A DNA stretch of 64,000 nt from a virus. The number at the start of each line of letters is the position of its first letter. The stretch's first letter is position 1. Where the stretch lies: IMG/VR virus record IMGVR_UViG_3300042885_000570, positions 1 through 64,000 of that record. One strand, written 5' to 3'. Shown here in pieces: positions 8,201 to 17,274 of the stretch. A model generated the notes under the pieces. It was not told where the DNA came from and did not search any database. It was given only the letters and a program-made list of their open reading frames with translations. The position numbers were made by a program, and so were the translations under genes.

Positions 8201-11200
8201 TACTCCATTTTGTAGAATAGACATAAGAGGTAACATTTTAAACATGTCTGATATCTCTTTGTTTTGCTCCGGATCATTTACTTTAATAATATTATCATCA
8301 GCAAGATCAACTAAGTTTTGGTGATAAGCTTCAGCTAATGCACCTTTAACAGCAGATTTATTATTTAATGTTAATGTTGTAGTATATGTAACTTCTGCAC
8401 CTTTTTTACTTCTTACTGGTATATCAGTAATTTGTTCAAGTATAGGATACAATTCTTTTAAGTGAGAATGCTCACTCAACATTATCATAAAATTATCAAT
8501 ATATTCTTTTGAGTCTATATCTGTAAATGACTCTGGTATTCCAGGGAAAGATTCCTCAGTAGTGATAATATTGTTTAGTTTATTCTGATAGATATAATTC
8601 ACTATTGCATTTTTGTATGCAGTTATATATGCTTCAACACCATCTTTACCTTCACCAAATTTCTTAGTTATTTGACCACCTTTTCTTGTAATGGTTTTAA
8701 CCATGTGATCTGATACATTTTTATTATTTGTTACATTAAATAAAGGTGATACTATATCTGTAATAATCATTTTATCAAAGAAGGTACCTAATATAGATTC
8801 TTCTTGGAGCTTTCTTGCTAATTCAGGTTCTATTTTAGATGAATCTGCAGCTTCTTCAAGTGATAAAGACTTTTGTGTTACTTCCTGTATTGTTTTTGAA
8901 GTCTTAGTATCAGGATTAGCTTGTCTTTTTAAATTAGATAAGCCTTTTATCTCTTTCTCAAATTCAATAAAGTGTAAGAATGCTTTTATTGCAGAATCAC
9001 TAGTAAAATCATTATTATCAATATTTGTTTTTAATTCAGCTTCACTAAATTTATTAACATCTTTTGTTAAAACTTGTGTAACATAATACCAGTTATCATT
9101 TGAAAGTAAATGAGATGTAGTAACCTTTTTATATAAAGGTATTTGAACTTTTTGACCATAATCATCTAACTCAGGATTACCCTCTTCATCTAATTTATAT
9201 TTTACTACGGCATTGAATATATCAGATATGTTATCCTTTTTAATAGTATTATTAGCAATTGCTTTAAGTAACTCCTTTGGTGCAAAAACTTTAAAAGTAC
9301 CGTCTTTAAATTTAACTTTTACCTTATCTTTAGTAGCTTTAAGAGCATCAAACATTTTTAAGTTACTTGCATCTCTAGATAAGTATGGATATCTAAAACT
9401 TATTCCTGATACAGCTAATGTATTTTGTAATGCTATATATTTTTCATTTTCATTAGCTGATACACCATTATCAGTAACATTAGCAAATGCACTACCTATT
9501 AATCTTTGTTGTCTTGCATACTCTTTTACTAATGGTTGAGACACAAAATAGATAGCTTCTCTTTTAGGTACACCTGCTTTTAATAATGAAAGTAATACGG
9601 GTACTATTTCTTTATTAGCTTGAATAAAGAATATCCATGCATCTTTCTCAACATCCACAGATCCATTCATCAAGTGAGATATTAAATCCGCAATCTTATC
9701 CTGGTTATCAGAACTATTAATTTTTGATAAAGATATTCTACCATCATTTGTTTTATTATGATTAAGTAGCAATCTCATTTCATAATCTATCTCTGGTACT
9801 TCAACATATCTTTTATTCTCATTATCCCATGTTTGATGTTTATATGTTTTTGGTAATGCTGCACCTAATGATGTAAGCAACGGATGTAATGCATTTTCTA
9901 ATGCAATAATACCTAATACATCTTTACCAATCATATTCGCCTCATGTTTGTGTAAGTTGTAACCTACCTCTAATACATTTGTTGGACTAATAGTTTTAAA
10001 TTCTTTATACTCAGGAGATGAATTAACAAGTTCATCAGCTATATCTTTTAATAAGTAAGTGTCATTTGGTCTTACTAATGTAGCATAGTTATCTGGTAAC
10101 TCAAGAATACCTCTGATTGAATCAATTAATCTATTTTCTAATGCAGCTTTTTGCATTTTAATTAATCTTTTCATCTCACCTTTATCACCACTCTTCTTAG
10201 CTGCATTAATCTGAGTCTCAAATTTCTTAGCATCCATGCTTGTTTCTATATAGTGACCTTCTGCATCTATATTAGGCATGAAAGTAGTAAGCTTATCAAC
10301 GTCAAAATCTGCTCCTGACTTAGCAACTATTTCTGATGGAGGAATAATAATGTTACCTGCAGACGGATCTAAGAATTCATACACTTCCATAAACTCCATA
10401 GAGTTTAATCCTTGTACTGGAATCCTTACAGCTGTCATAGTAATTGCTTTACGGTTATTACCTTTATTCAACCACTCATCATTCTTGATCATCTCATTTA
10501 ATCTCTCTCTTGTACCAATAGGTTTTTTATCAATATGATTAAGCTTTAAGAGATTTTTAAAGTCACCTTGTAATGCAATAGCAACTTTCATTGCAGTTGT
10601 TTTACCATCTGCACCTGGATAGTAAAATGGTAAGTTATTACTACCTAAGTATTTCTCTATGTCTTTAGTATTTGCTTTATCAAATTTAAAACCTGAATCC
10701 CACAATCCATTAGACATAGAACTAGCTACTTGTACTAATGCTTCACCTTTTACTTTTTGTTTTACTATTCTTTTTTCTACAAGAGATACTAATATTTTTT
10801 CAATATCATCAGCTAATAAGTGTAAAGACAAATCTTTTGTAATCTTATTATCTTTACCTACCTGTATATACTTAATTAAGTGCTCTGGTAAATCCTTTCT
10901 TTCTAGCTCTCTTTGAACTACATCCATGAACTTACTAATATCACCACTTACATATTTACCGTTTACTTTCTCATAGCCAATCTCCTCAAGTAATTCTGTT
11001 TTAAGAAGATCTGTATAATCATTGATAGCTGTTTCATATGCTTTAACATATGGAGCATAGTCTTTATTTACTATTTCTCCATCTTGGTATAAACCTTCAA
11101 GAATAAGTTTTCTTAACTGAGTTGAGAATACTGTTTTACCTTTATACTTAGTTGGTACTGCTGTAACATTCTTTAAGTTAGATAAGTATATAGTATTAGG

Positions 11201-14200
11201 CGTAAACTTGATATCAGATTTTAATGTTTTTTCAACACCCTTATCATCATATATTTGATCTGCTACAGCTTTTCCATCTTTATCTAATTGAGATGTAACA
11301 CCACCTGTTTTAGATCCAGTTTGGAATGTAGCATATTGTATATTACCTTTCATCATCTGATGATGTAAAGACTCTAAGTCAGAACCTTTAATCATTGATG
11401 GGATTAATGGCATCAATGCAAACTTATGCATTGCATTAACTGGTAACATTGTGTTAGCTAAATGGCCAAAGTGTTGTAATTTATATACAGGAAAGAATCT
11501 TACTACGTCTTCTGCTTTGATTTCTTTTTCATTAATAATATCCTGGAATAGTTTTTCTTGATCAGCACTCCAACTTTTTTCTGCTAATCTTAAATTACGG
11601 TATGCATCAATAGCTATAAAACCTTGACCATCACCTTCTTCCATTTCTTTATACTTATCAATCTCTTTAGCAATTCTTTTTTCTATTTCTGCTTTTGATA
11701 CACCTCTTTTAGTATAGTCATCTCTTAATGCTTTCTCAATGTGTCTAACATATACTGAGTCTCTACTTACATCCTGCATGATTGCAGTGTTGTATTTATT
11801 GCTATAATTGAAAGTATTGTAATCAGCTCCATATCCTGCTTTATTAGCAAGCTTGAATGCATAAGATGATTTCTTAATAAGATCACTATTTAAAAACTGT
11901 TGAGTATAAATATCATCCATGAAACCTCTTCCACCAGATGTAGAACCCGTGTTTCTCTTATGTAACTCTTGTTTAGCATGATTATATTGTACTATATCAC
12001 CATATACTAAACTTGCTGTTTCAAAGTTATGTATCCAAGCATTCATTGTATATGCTTTAACAAGTAACTTATGTTTATCTTCTTCTTCTAAAGTTGTAAA
12101 CACATTAAGCTTATTCATTAAAGCTGGGTCATAGAATGGAGACTCAGAGAATTGTTTATAGTTTTTATCTGTTTGACCATTAAAATATTTTGTTACTTGT
12201 TCAGTAATAGCTTTTTTAATCTCTGGATTAGATTTTAAATAGTTCTTAAGATCACCATCTTTTACATTATCAATTAGATATTGTTTAAGATCTATAGTTT
12301 TTTCTTCACCATTTATTGTAGTAGTAAAGTCTTTTAATACATTATCAAAAGCTGTAAATTGTTCACCAGCATAAATAGGATTTTCTTTAGTCCCTACATT
12401 TCTATTGTAACCATTATACTGTTTAAATAATTCTTTATTGCCTTTAAACTTTTGTATTCTAGTTAACTCAGCCTGTATATATCCTATGAATATATTATTA
12501 ACAGCATACTGATCTGCGTTACCATTAGGTCCAAACATATCAATATCTACATACAATCTACTATTAGTATCGGCTTTACCAAGACCACCTGATACACTAT
12601 TTGCTAATCTCATACCAAATGATGAAGACTTAGATGCATGCCTCATGAATTCTACGATACCACCTTTTAGCATCATATTTAATTCTTGTATGTATTTACT
12701 TTGTACATCAAGAGAAGTTGTATTTGCACCTTTTTCATCCACAATTTGTGAACCTGCAACCATTGCTAATTCAATCTTAGCATCACCTTTTCTTTCATTT
12801 AAAGTATTATTACTGTATTCAAATATACTTTTTAATATTTGAGACTGTAATGTAAATCCATTTATCTCTGGATTAAGGTAACTCATGTATTGGTATTCAT
12901 CACTTGTCCATAAAGCATTACCAGTAGAAACATTATTGATTGCGTCAACAATCATACTTACAGTATTGTCTTCTATAAACTCATTAACAAGATTCTTTTC
13001 AGGGTTTAATACACTGAAACTAGAATAGTTAGTACCAAATGCACTCTGTAGTTTTGCTAATTTTTGAATTATATTCTTTTCAGATGTAACATCTTTATAG
13101 ATACCTTTTGGTATTTCACCATATAAAGCTCCAATTGGATCTGATAAAAACTTTTTAATAAAATTCTTATGTATAGTACTTGCATTAGGGTCTTTACTTA
13201 TTTTATGTATAGCTTTAGTTACATTAAATAAATATTGAATCCCATAATCATCTTTATTATTATCTAGTTCTGTTTTTAATGCAGATAAATCTTGTAGGTT
13301 AATTCCAATTGCTCTTGCAAATTGGATTGATTTTCTACTATCAAAACTCTTATCATCAAAATCAGCAATTACCTTGTCTAGATTTAATATAGATTTGTTA
13401 TCATCACCTTTATTGATATAAGTACTTTTTGGTGATGCTTTAAATTCACTTTTAAACTTATTTATAACATTTGTAAACTCAATTGATGCTTCAGTAACCT
13501 CAGATTTATATTCAGTACCATCTGGGTTATCTACAGTTAATTGAAGATATTTAAGTTTAGTCTTTTTAAAGTCTTGCCAGAAAGCAGCTTTAATATTAAA
13601 CTCCTCAATGTTATGTATTTCTCTTGGGTCAGGTATCTTATTTTCAATTAATTGTTTTAACTCAGGAAAACTCTTAGTACCTGCAATAAGTTTTTCATAC
13701 ATTTTAACTGGATCTTTCTCACCACCAATAACTTTAGTAACAATATTCCATGTTCTACTAAAATCAGCAAGCTCAGGAAAACCAAGTTTACCCATTACCT
13801 GTTTACCATCAGCTATTTTAAATAGACTTTTTATGATATAAAGAGTTTCTTTCTCAGCTAATTGTAATAAAGACTTATCACCTACTTTTTTATCTGCAAA
13901 TTTTTCTGACTCTTCTGCTGTTTCTGGTGCACTATTATCATCATCTTCAGATAACTCATCCTCAGCTTCTATCTCAATATATTTTTGCTTGATTAAATCA
14001 AATGTACTATTATCAATATGAAATTTAACTACACCGCTGTTTGAGTCACCCCAGTTTTCCAATGCAGCTTTTAAAATTCTTACTTTATCTGTAAGAAGAG
14101 TAACTTTGTTATAGTCATCTTCATCTACAGTATCAAGTTGATCTTGAAAATATGCAAGATTGTCTTCAAATCTTTCATATATAGCTTGATAAGCAATAGC

Positions 14201-17200
14201 TTTATCTTTATCATTTGTTAATAAAGATATAGTACCATTTCTAGTAGCTTTAATTGGTACATTGTTTTTACCTACTTCTCCTTCTTTTTCTCTCTCTACT
14301 CTATCTGTATATATTTCATCAATTAATTCTGATAAAGCAGAATCAATTTGACTTGATACAGTCATTGAGTCTTGAAAGCTTAATTCAAGTTCTTTTGTTT
14401 CAACATTTAAGATACCTCTATCTCTATTAAGTATGTCAAACATTGCATTATCAACAAGTGGTGCATACTTGTTTAAAAGCTTAGGATTTTTACTTGCAAA
14501 GAATAGTTTTTCAAATAACTCATCTTTAGTAGTTCTTTGTCCAAATAACTTTTTAATAAAGTTCCAGATTTGTCTGAAGATAGTATTTCTTACTGGTGCA
14601 TCTCCTGTTGGTTTAGGATCTTTAGCATAAGTTCTAAAATCCTCAGCTATTATTTCTTCTACCTCAAGTGTAGTAAGATTATTATTATTTAATCTTTTTC
14701 TAGTTTCAGCATATAACTTAGTCTTTTGTCTTTTAGTTAAGTATAATTGAGAGAATGCATGCCAAGCTTCATGATATAAATCTACAGCAGAACCACCAGT
14801 AGCAGTATCTAATTGTATTTTAGTATCTTCTAATCTTTTACCAGCTATAATAAATCTTGCATAAACATCAGAGTTAACAATGTTAGCCATGTGCTCAAGT
14901 TCAATAAACTTAGACAACGGAGAATTCTCCCACCACTCTTGAGCAGCATCAACTTCTTCTTGAGTTACATCATTTGGTAACTTACTTGACCTATCCCATA
15001 ATTTACTAATTCCACTTCTCTTACCTTTTTTATCAGATGGTTGTGGTACACCAGCTGGATTAATTACTTTTTCATCAGCTATTTTAGCATCCTCATAAGT
15101 TCTTGGCTTTTCTCCAGCTTTATAATCAGTTTCACTTACTTGACCAATTTTTTTATCTCCTGCATAGATAGATATAACATCTGTTATTCTTTTACCATCT
15201 TCTATTGCTTCACCTACAGAAAATCTTACAATTTTATTTGTTGGTACTGATGTAATTGACAAACCCTCTTCAAATCTACCTTGAACAGACTTACCATCAA
15301 CTTGGATTATAAATGTAGTTTTTGTTACACTACCTGTTACAGTACCAGATATCTTTTCATTCTCTGTAAGTTTAAGTAATAAAGCATCTTTAGCTTTTCT
15401 TATATTGGAATCTGTATTAGTATATGTTTTCTCTTGAACTTTTTCTTTAGCCTTCTTTAACTCTTTACTTAAGTTATCATTAACTCTAAATGCAAAGTAT
15501 GAGTTATATACACCTGGTTCATTATTTTTAAATTTAACAGTAGGATTTACTTTACTTAAAAAGTCTCTGTAATTAGCCGGAACAGGTGCATCATCATTTA
15601 AATCATAATCAAAAAACTGAGTAGGTGTCTCTAATAAGTCAGCATTAATTTTCATATTAGCAGAATATGGTTTACTAGCTGTACCTCTTTCAGTACCTAA
15701 TGCTTTTATAATAATTGCTTTTGCTATTTCTTTATTAGTTAAATCAACTATTTCTCTTTTAGGATTTTTTGCATCTTCTTTATAGCTTACCTCTAAACCA
15801 GACTCAGGCTTATAAACTACAAATAACTTTTTATCCTTAAAGTTTATATTATTATGAGAAAACTGATCATAAAAGGCATACTTTTCCATACCATCCATTT
15901 TACTACTAACTAATGCAGCTGCAATTTTATTTATTAAGTCCGCAGACATATTTTTTCTATCAACTGGTATTTCATATCCATTAATAGATATAACAGTATT
16001 ACCAGCTTTTATATCATCTCTTTCTGTTCTTAGTGTAGTAAATTTATAATTGGTATTTAAGTTATCTGATAATTTTAAAAAATCATTTAAAGGCATATTA
16101 CCACCTGTAAAATCAAGTGGTATACCAGCACTAACATCCATTATATCAAATAGCTTTTCTTTTTCTTTTAGTATTTCTTTATGTACATCTAGAAGAGCTT
16201 TAAAGTCAGCTTGTTGCTGTTGTTTTAAATCATTATACAAATCATCATAGCTTTCACCTTCTGCTTCTAAAACTTGTTTGAATTCATTAAGAGACTTTGT
16301 ACCATATATACTAGATCCATAATTAGTAATCTGATCTTCTACAGATTGTATTCTTTCTTCTTTACCATAAATATCTTTTATAGTATAGTCACCTGTTTCT
16401 TCATCAACAGTAACATTTCTTAAAAATTGATATACAGGTTTACCATTAGAATCAATATCACCTTCTTCACTAAAGTTTATTGGAGTACCAAACTCATCAG
16501 TCACCATTAATATAATTGCATCTTTAAGAAAGTTTTTACCTGTTTTATTAAACTCAATTGAATTAGCTTTAGCTAATAAAGCAGCTGTAGTTTTATCTAA
16601 ACTAGCTGCAACACTATCTAATCTTACACCTTTAAGTTTTAATAGTCTACCTTGATATGTTGGATTTAGTACACTATTATCTTTTGAATTAAATGCTTTT
16701 TTAAGTTTTTCTAATGTATTATATATTCTTACCTTATTAGGATCTATTTCTTCAATAGTTAAGTTATTATTTGGATCTCTAGTAATAAACTGTTGCATTG
16801 TAGTTGTAAATGCACTTGATGCTTTATATCTTGGAGATACTGGTACATCAGCATCCTCAGTAAACTTAGGACTGTTAATACTATTGTTCTTTATATTTAC
16901 ATCATTCTGTATCTCTTTGATAATATCTTTAGGTCTAAAGTATTGTAGTACATCTAATAAACCCGTTTCAGAATTCATAAACTTTTGTGCAAGCTTTCTT
17001 GGGTCAGACTTTGGGTCAAACTCAAGATTAATTAGACTTGTTTGATAAGATGCTGTACCAATCATTTGTGGTACTATCTGTAAAAACTTAGCAGCTATAT
17101 CTGCATCTTTTGTTTTTTCTATTTTATTAAACAAGTTTTTCATAACTTCATCAGCATTGAAGATTTTATTTTCTGCTAATGATTCAGCCATTGTTTTATA

Positions 17201-17257
17201 AACGTATTGAAATAAGCCTTTTATCTGGCCACTAGATAGTGCACAAGTAATGTTCAT
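5210..17257 (-). CDS. Multidomain virion RNA polymerase / polyvalent protein (4015 aa)
   Basis: Homologue of the single-chain crAss-like RNA polymerases (type: phi14:2 gp66), which are carried in the virion and transcribe early genes. The catalytic loop is DFDVD at residues 2317-2321 in the context SGADFDVDKL, about 40 residues after RIPVQG; this matches the beta' pattern R-x-P ... ADFDGDQM of cellular polymerases, with the family's DxDxD variation. Other segments: a zincin motif HEAWH at 829-833 followed by EEIIAEDF near 867-874; a DUF4326-like region about 3140-3260; a cpYpsA-type SLOG domain with GGQTGFDEAGAKAG near 3404; and an ART-PolyVal-like region about 3500-3735 (VYHGT..LFDKFD ... 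NIKNPI ... YAILSTDNAHILG). The last 280 residues are unassigned. It is larger than phi14:2 gp66 because of these C-terminal modules. The gene lies between two other cargo ORFs. Domain assignments outside the polymerase core are by motif only. Confidence 0.92.
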   Translation of the reverse strand: MNITCALSSGQIKGLFQYVYKTMAESLAENKIFNADEVMKNLFNKIEKTKDADIAAKFLQIVPQMIGTASYQTSLINLEFDPKSDPRKLAQKFMNSETGLLDVLQYFRPKDIIKEIQNDVNIKNNSINSPKFTEDADVPVSPRYKASSAFTTTMQQFITRDPNNNLTIEEIDPNKVRIYNTLEKLKKAFNSKDNSVLNPTYQGRLLKLKGVRLDSVAASLDKTTAALLAKANSIEFNKTGKNFLKDAIILMVTDEFGTPINFSEEGDIDSNGKPVYQFLRNVTVDEETGDYTIKDIYGKEERIQSVEDQITNYGSSIYGTKSLNEFKQVLEAEGESYDDLYNDLKQQQQADFKALLDVHKEILKEKEKLFDIMDVSAGIPLDFTGGNMPLNDFLKLSDNLNTNYKFTTLRTERDDIKAGNTVISINGYEIPVDRKNMSADLINKIAAALVSSKMDGMEKYAFYDQFSHNNINFKDKKLFVVYKPESGLEVSYKEDAKNPKREIVDLTNKEIAKAIIIKALGTERGTASKPYSANMKINADLLETPTQFFDYDLNDDAPVPANYRDFLSKVNPTVKFKNNEPGVYNSYFAFRVNDNLSKELKKAKEKVQEKTYTNTDSNIRKAKDALLLKLTENEKISGTVTGSVTKTTFIIQVDGKSVQGRFEEGLSITSVPTNKIVRFSVGEAIEDGKRITDVISIYAGDKKIGQVSETDYKAGEKPRTYEDAKIADEKVINPAGVPQPSDKKGKRSGISKLWDRSSKLPNDVTQEEVDAAQEWWENSPLSKFIELEHMANIVNSDVYARFIIAGKRLEDTKIQLDTATGGSAVDLYHEAWHAFSQLYLTKRQKTKLYAETRKRLNNNNLTTLEVEEIIAEDFRTYAKDPKPTGDAPVRNTIFRQIWNFIKKLFGQRTTKDELFEKLFFASKNPKLLNKYAPLVDNAMFDILNRDRGILNVETKELELSFQDSMTVSSQIDSALSELIDEIYTDRVEREKEGEVGKNNVPIKATRNGTISLLTNDKDKAIAYQAIYERFEDNLAYFQDQLDTVDEDDYNKVTLLTDKVRILKAALENWGDSNSGVVKFHIDNSTFDLIKQKYIEIEAEDELSEDDDNSAPETAEESEKFADKKVGDKSLLQLAEKETLYIIKSLFKIADGKQVMGKLGFPELADFSRTWNIVTKVIGGEKDPVKMYEKLIAGTKSFPELKQLIENKIPDPREIHNIEEFNIKAAFWQDFKKTKLKYLQLTVDNPDGTEYKSEVTEASIEFTNVINKFKSEFKASPKSTYINKGDDNKSILNLDKVIADFDDKSFDSRKSIQFARAIGINLQDLSALKTELDNNKDDYGIQYLFNVTKAIHKISKDPNASTIHKNFIKKFLSDPIGALYGEIPKGIYKDVTSEKNIIQKLAKLQSAFGTNYSSFSVLNPEKNLVNEFIEDNTVSMIVDAINNVSTGNALWTSDEYQYMSYLNPEINGFTLQSQILKSIFEYSNNTLNERKGDAKIELAMVAGSQIVDEKGANTTSLDVQSKYIQELNMMLKGGIVEFMRHASKSSSFGMRLANSVSGGLGKADTNSRLYVDIDMFGPNGNADQYAVNNIFIGYIQAELTRIQKFKGNKELFKQYNGYNRNVGTKENPIYAGEQFTAFDNVLKDFTTTINGEEKTIDLKQYLIDNVKDGDLKNYLKSNPEIKKAITEQVTKYFNGQTDKNYKQFSESPFYDPALMNKLNVFTTLEEEDKHKLLVKAYTMNAWIHNFETASLVYGDIVQYNHAKQELHKRNTGSTSGGRGFMDDIYTQQFLNSDLIKKSSYAFKLANKAGYGADYNTFNYSNKYNTAIMQDVSRDSVYVRHIEKALRDDYTKRGVSKAEIEKRIAKEIDKYKEMEEGDGQGFIAIDAYRNLRLAEKSWSADQEKLFQDIINEKEIKAEDVVRFFPVYKLQHFGHLANTMLPVNAMHKFALMPLIPSMIKGSDLESLHHQMMKGNIQYATFQTGSKTGGVTSQLDKDGKAVADQIYDDKGVEKTLKSDIKFTPNTIYLSNLKNVTAVPTKYKGKTVFSTQLRKLILEGLYQDGEIVNKDYAPYVKAYETAINDYTDLLKTELLEEIGYEKVNGKYVSGDISKFMDVVQRELERKDLPEHLIKYIQVGKDNKITKDLSLHLLADDIEKILVSLVEKRIVKQKVKGEALVQVASSMSNGLWDSGFKFDKANTKDIEKYLGSNNLPFYYPGADGKTTAMKVAIALQGDFKNLLKLNHIDKKPIGTRERLNEMIKNDEWLNKGNNRKAITMTAVRIPVQGLNSMEFMEVYEFLDPSAGNIIIPPSEIVAKSGADFDVDKLTTFMPNIDAEGHYIETSMDAKKFETQINAAKKSGDKGEMKRLIKMQKAALENRLIDSIRGILELPDNYATLVRPNDTYLLKDIADELVNSSPEYKEFKTISPTNVLEVGYNLHKHEANMIGKDVLGIIALENALHPLLTSLGAALPKTYKHQTWDNENKRYVEVPEIDYEMRLLLNHNKTNDGRISLSKINSSDNQDKIADLISHLMNGSVDVEKDAWIFFIQANKEIVPVLLSLLKAGVPKREAIYFVSQPLVKEYARQQRLIGSAFANVTDNGVSANENEKYIALQNTLAVSGISFRYPYLSRDASNLKMFDALKATKDKVKVKFKDGTFKVFAPKELLKAIANNTIKKDNISDIFNAVVKYKLDEEGNPELDDYGQKVQIPLYKKVTTSHLLSNDNWYYVTQVLTKDVNKFSEAELKTNIDNNDFTSDSAIKAFLHFIEFEKEIKGLSNLKRQANPDTKTSKTIQEVTQKSLSLEEAADSSKIEPELARKLQEESILGTFFDKMIITDIVSPLFNVTNNKNVSDHMVKTITRKGGQITKKFGEGKDGVEAYITAYKNAIVNYIYQNKLNNIITTEESFPGIPESFTDIDSKEYIDNFMIMLSEHSHLKELYPILEQITDIPVRSKKGAEVTYTTTLTLNNKSAVKGALAEAYHQNLVDLADDNIIKVNDPEQNKEISDMFKMLPLMSILQNGVGSTKYGLSYVLPDTTFFEIIEPASREFLALDSESKDKTLDIIDNLLFENGVGQNNYILSRASRKASNIKDTDVDIEVENEKYVPKGVVSAGGQGMTFGAQPSTSVNSNDIYSQLENKNVVISNIKTKDGKYDRDANIKEAKANNRVYTMEMVSDINSFSNPWAHFIRTGTIKTNTTKEAVINYIDWLTTDKFKDVKPKRKAFILDVLKSGKLKGRQLQYYAELGEPSHATALDYLINKYDWNTQPSTSVEIDFQEEPTTGYKNRTVKNASADATIALAYDFNSAGERLTKSSVLGQNKKYIPLNIPKKTETSDISKANIRTQIKIVVDQLNSVNATTLNIAGNGIYTMKDAGWSQEEVDLMTYRILQGVLESPDLKNKIVSIRTGGQTGFDEAGAKAGIKLGIPTTILAPKGWTFRNIEGKDISNEQQFKARFSTTQQQAPVTEVKEGVEDLFKDRPELSDIGTPEQYSAYLDTIFPNSIVKDIVYHGTPYLFDKFDSTLRGVNTGKSTTNEKFDSELATFFTDSEYTAHSYSLIGTQEKRLKIAKGLFKLSMSNNLQEDYNLLKKQFPEIVPQLKGLREKGLNTIDSINYLKEEYSKMMYTDIINMTDYLKRKKNVSIEDKQRIQKEIDELIKKGGFINNTKKVVLNIKNPIIKDFNGQPFVDQPDGTLGAKTELTRLINTAAKNSNDAVIAKNIKDPGKSTNYAILSTDNAHILGNKQDIEGFKNFVNGNIQRQTEDETTDENVQSDNTVTYKPTGQKTQTYTVEGASIFNKNGVEVFKEASSDRNKIFANLAVKQGRAVIVERRTYIDKEGIAVTAKYVVNNKDVIISVRTGDIMKWPENNGDRKAVIALAKAAFAEAASEKAEINQDMEAFNAEVTKQGKLPKEFIVDQRKWVLNNMKLYDLVDEASGTMFLKNINMFTGAQVEEIPSNKPVNRKQLINFTKQLSSGITSYKLDQILAEKGIDINDVYGAIEKVETQAQLNNLINKILKAIC

Positions 17258-17274
17258 AGTATTATTATTTATTA

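Noticed and set aside
16200-16235. CRISPR or tandem nucleotide repeat around GTTGCTGTTGTTTT
   Set aside because: It is a short run of Gln codons in the coding strand of the polymerase gene with no spacer-repeat structure.
5210-17257. Intein or frameshift in the giant polymerase gene
   Set aside because: The frame is continuous and I found no intein-type Cys/Ser start with HN-Cys end around the catalytic loop.
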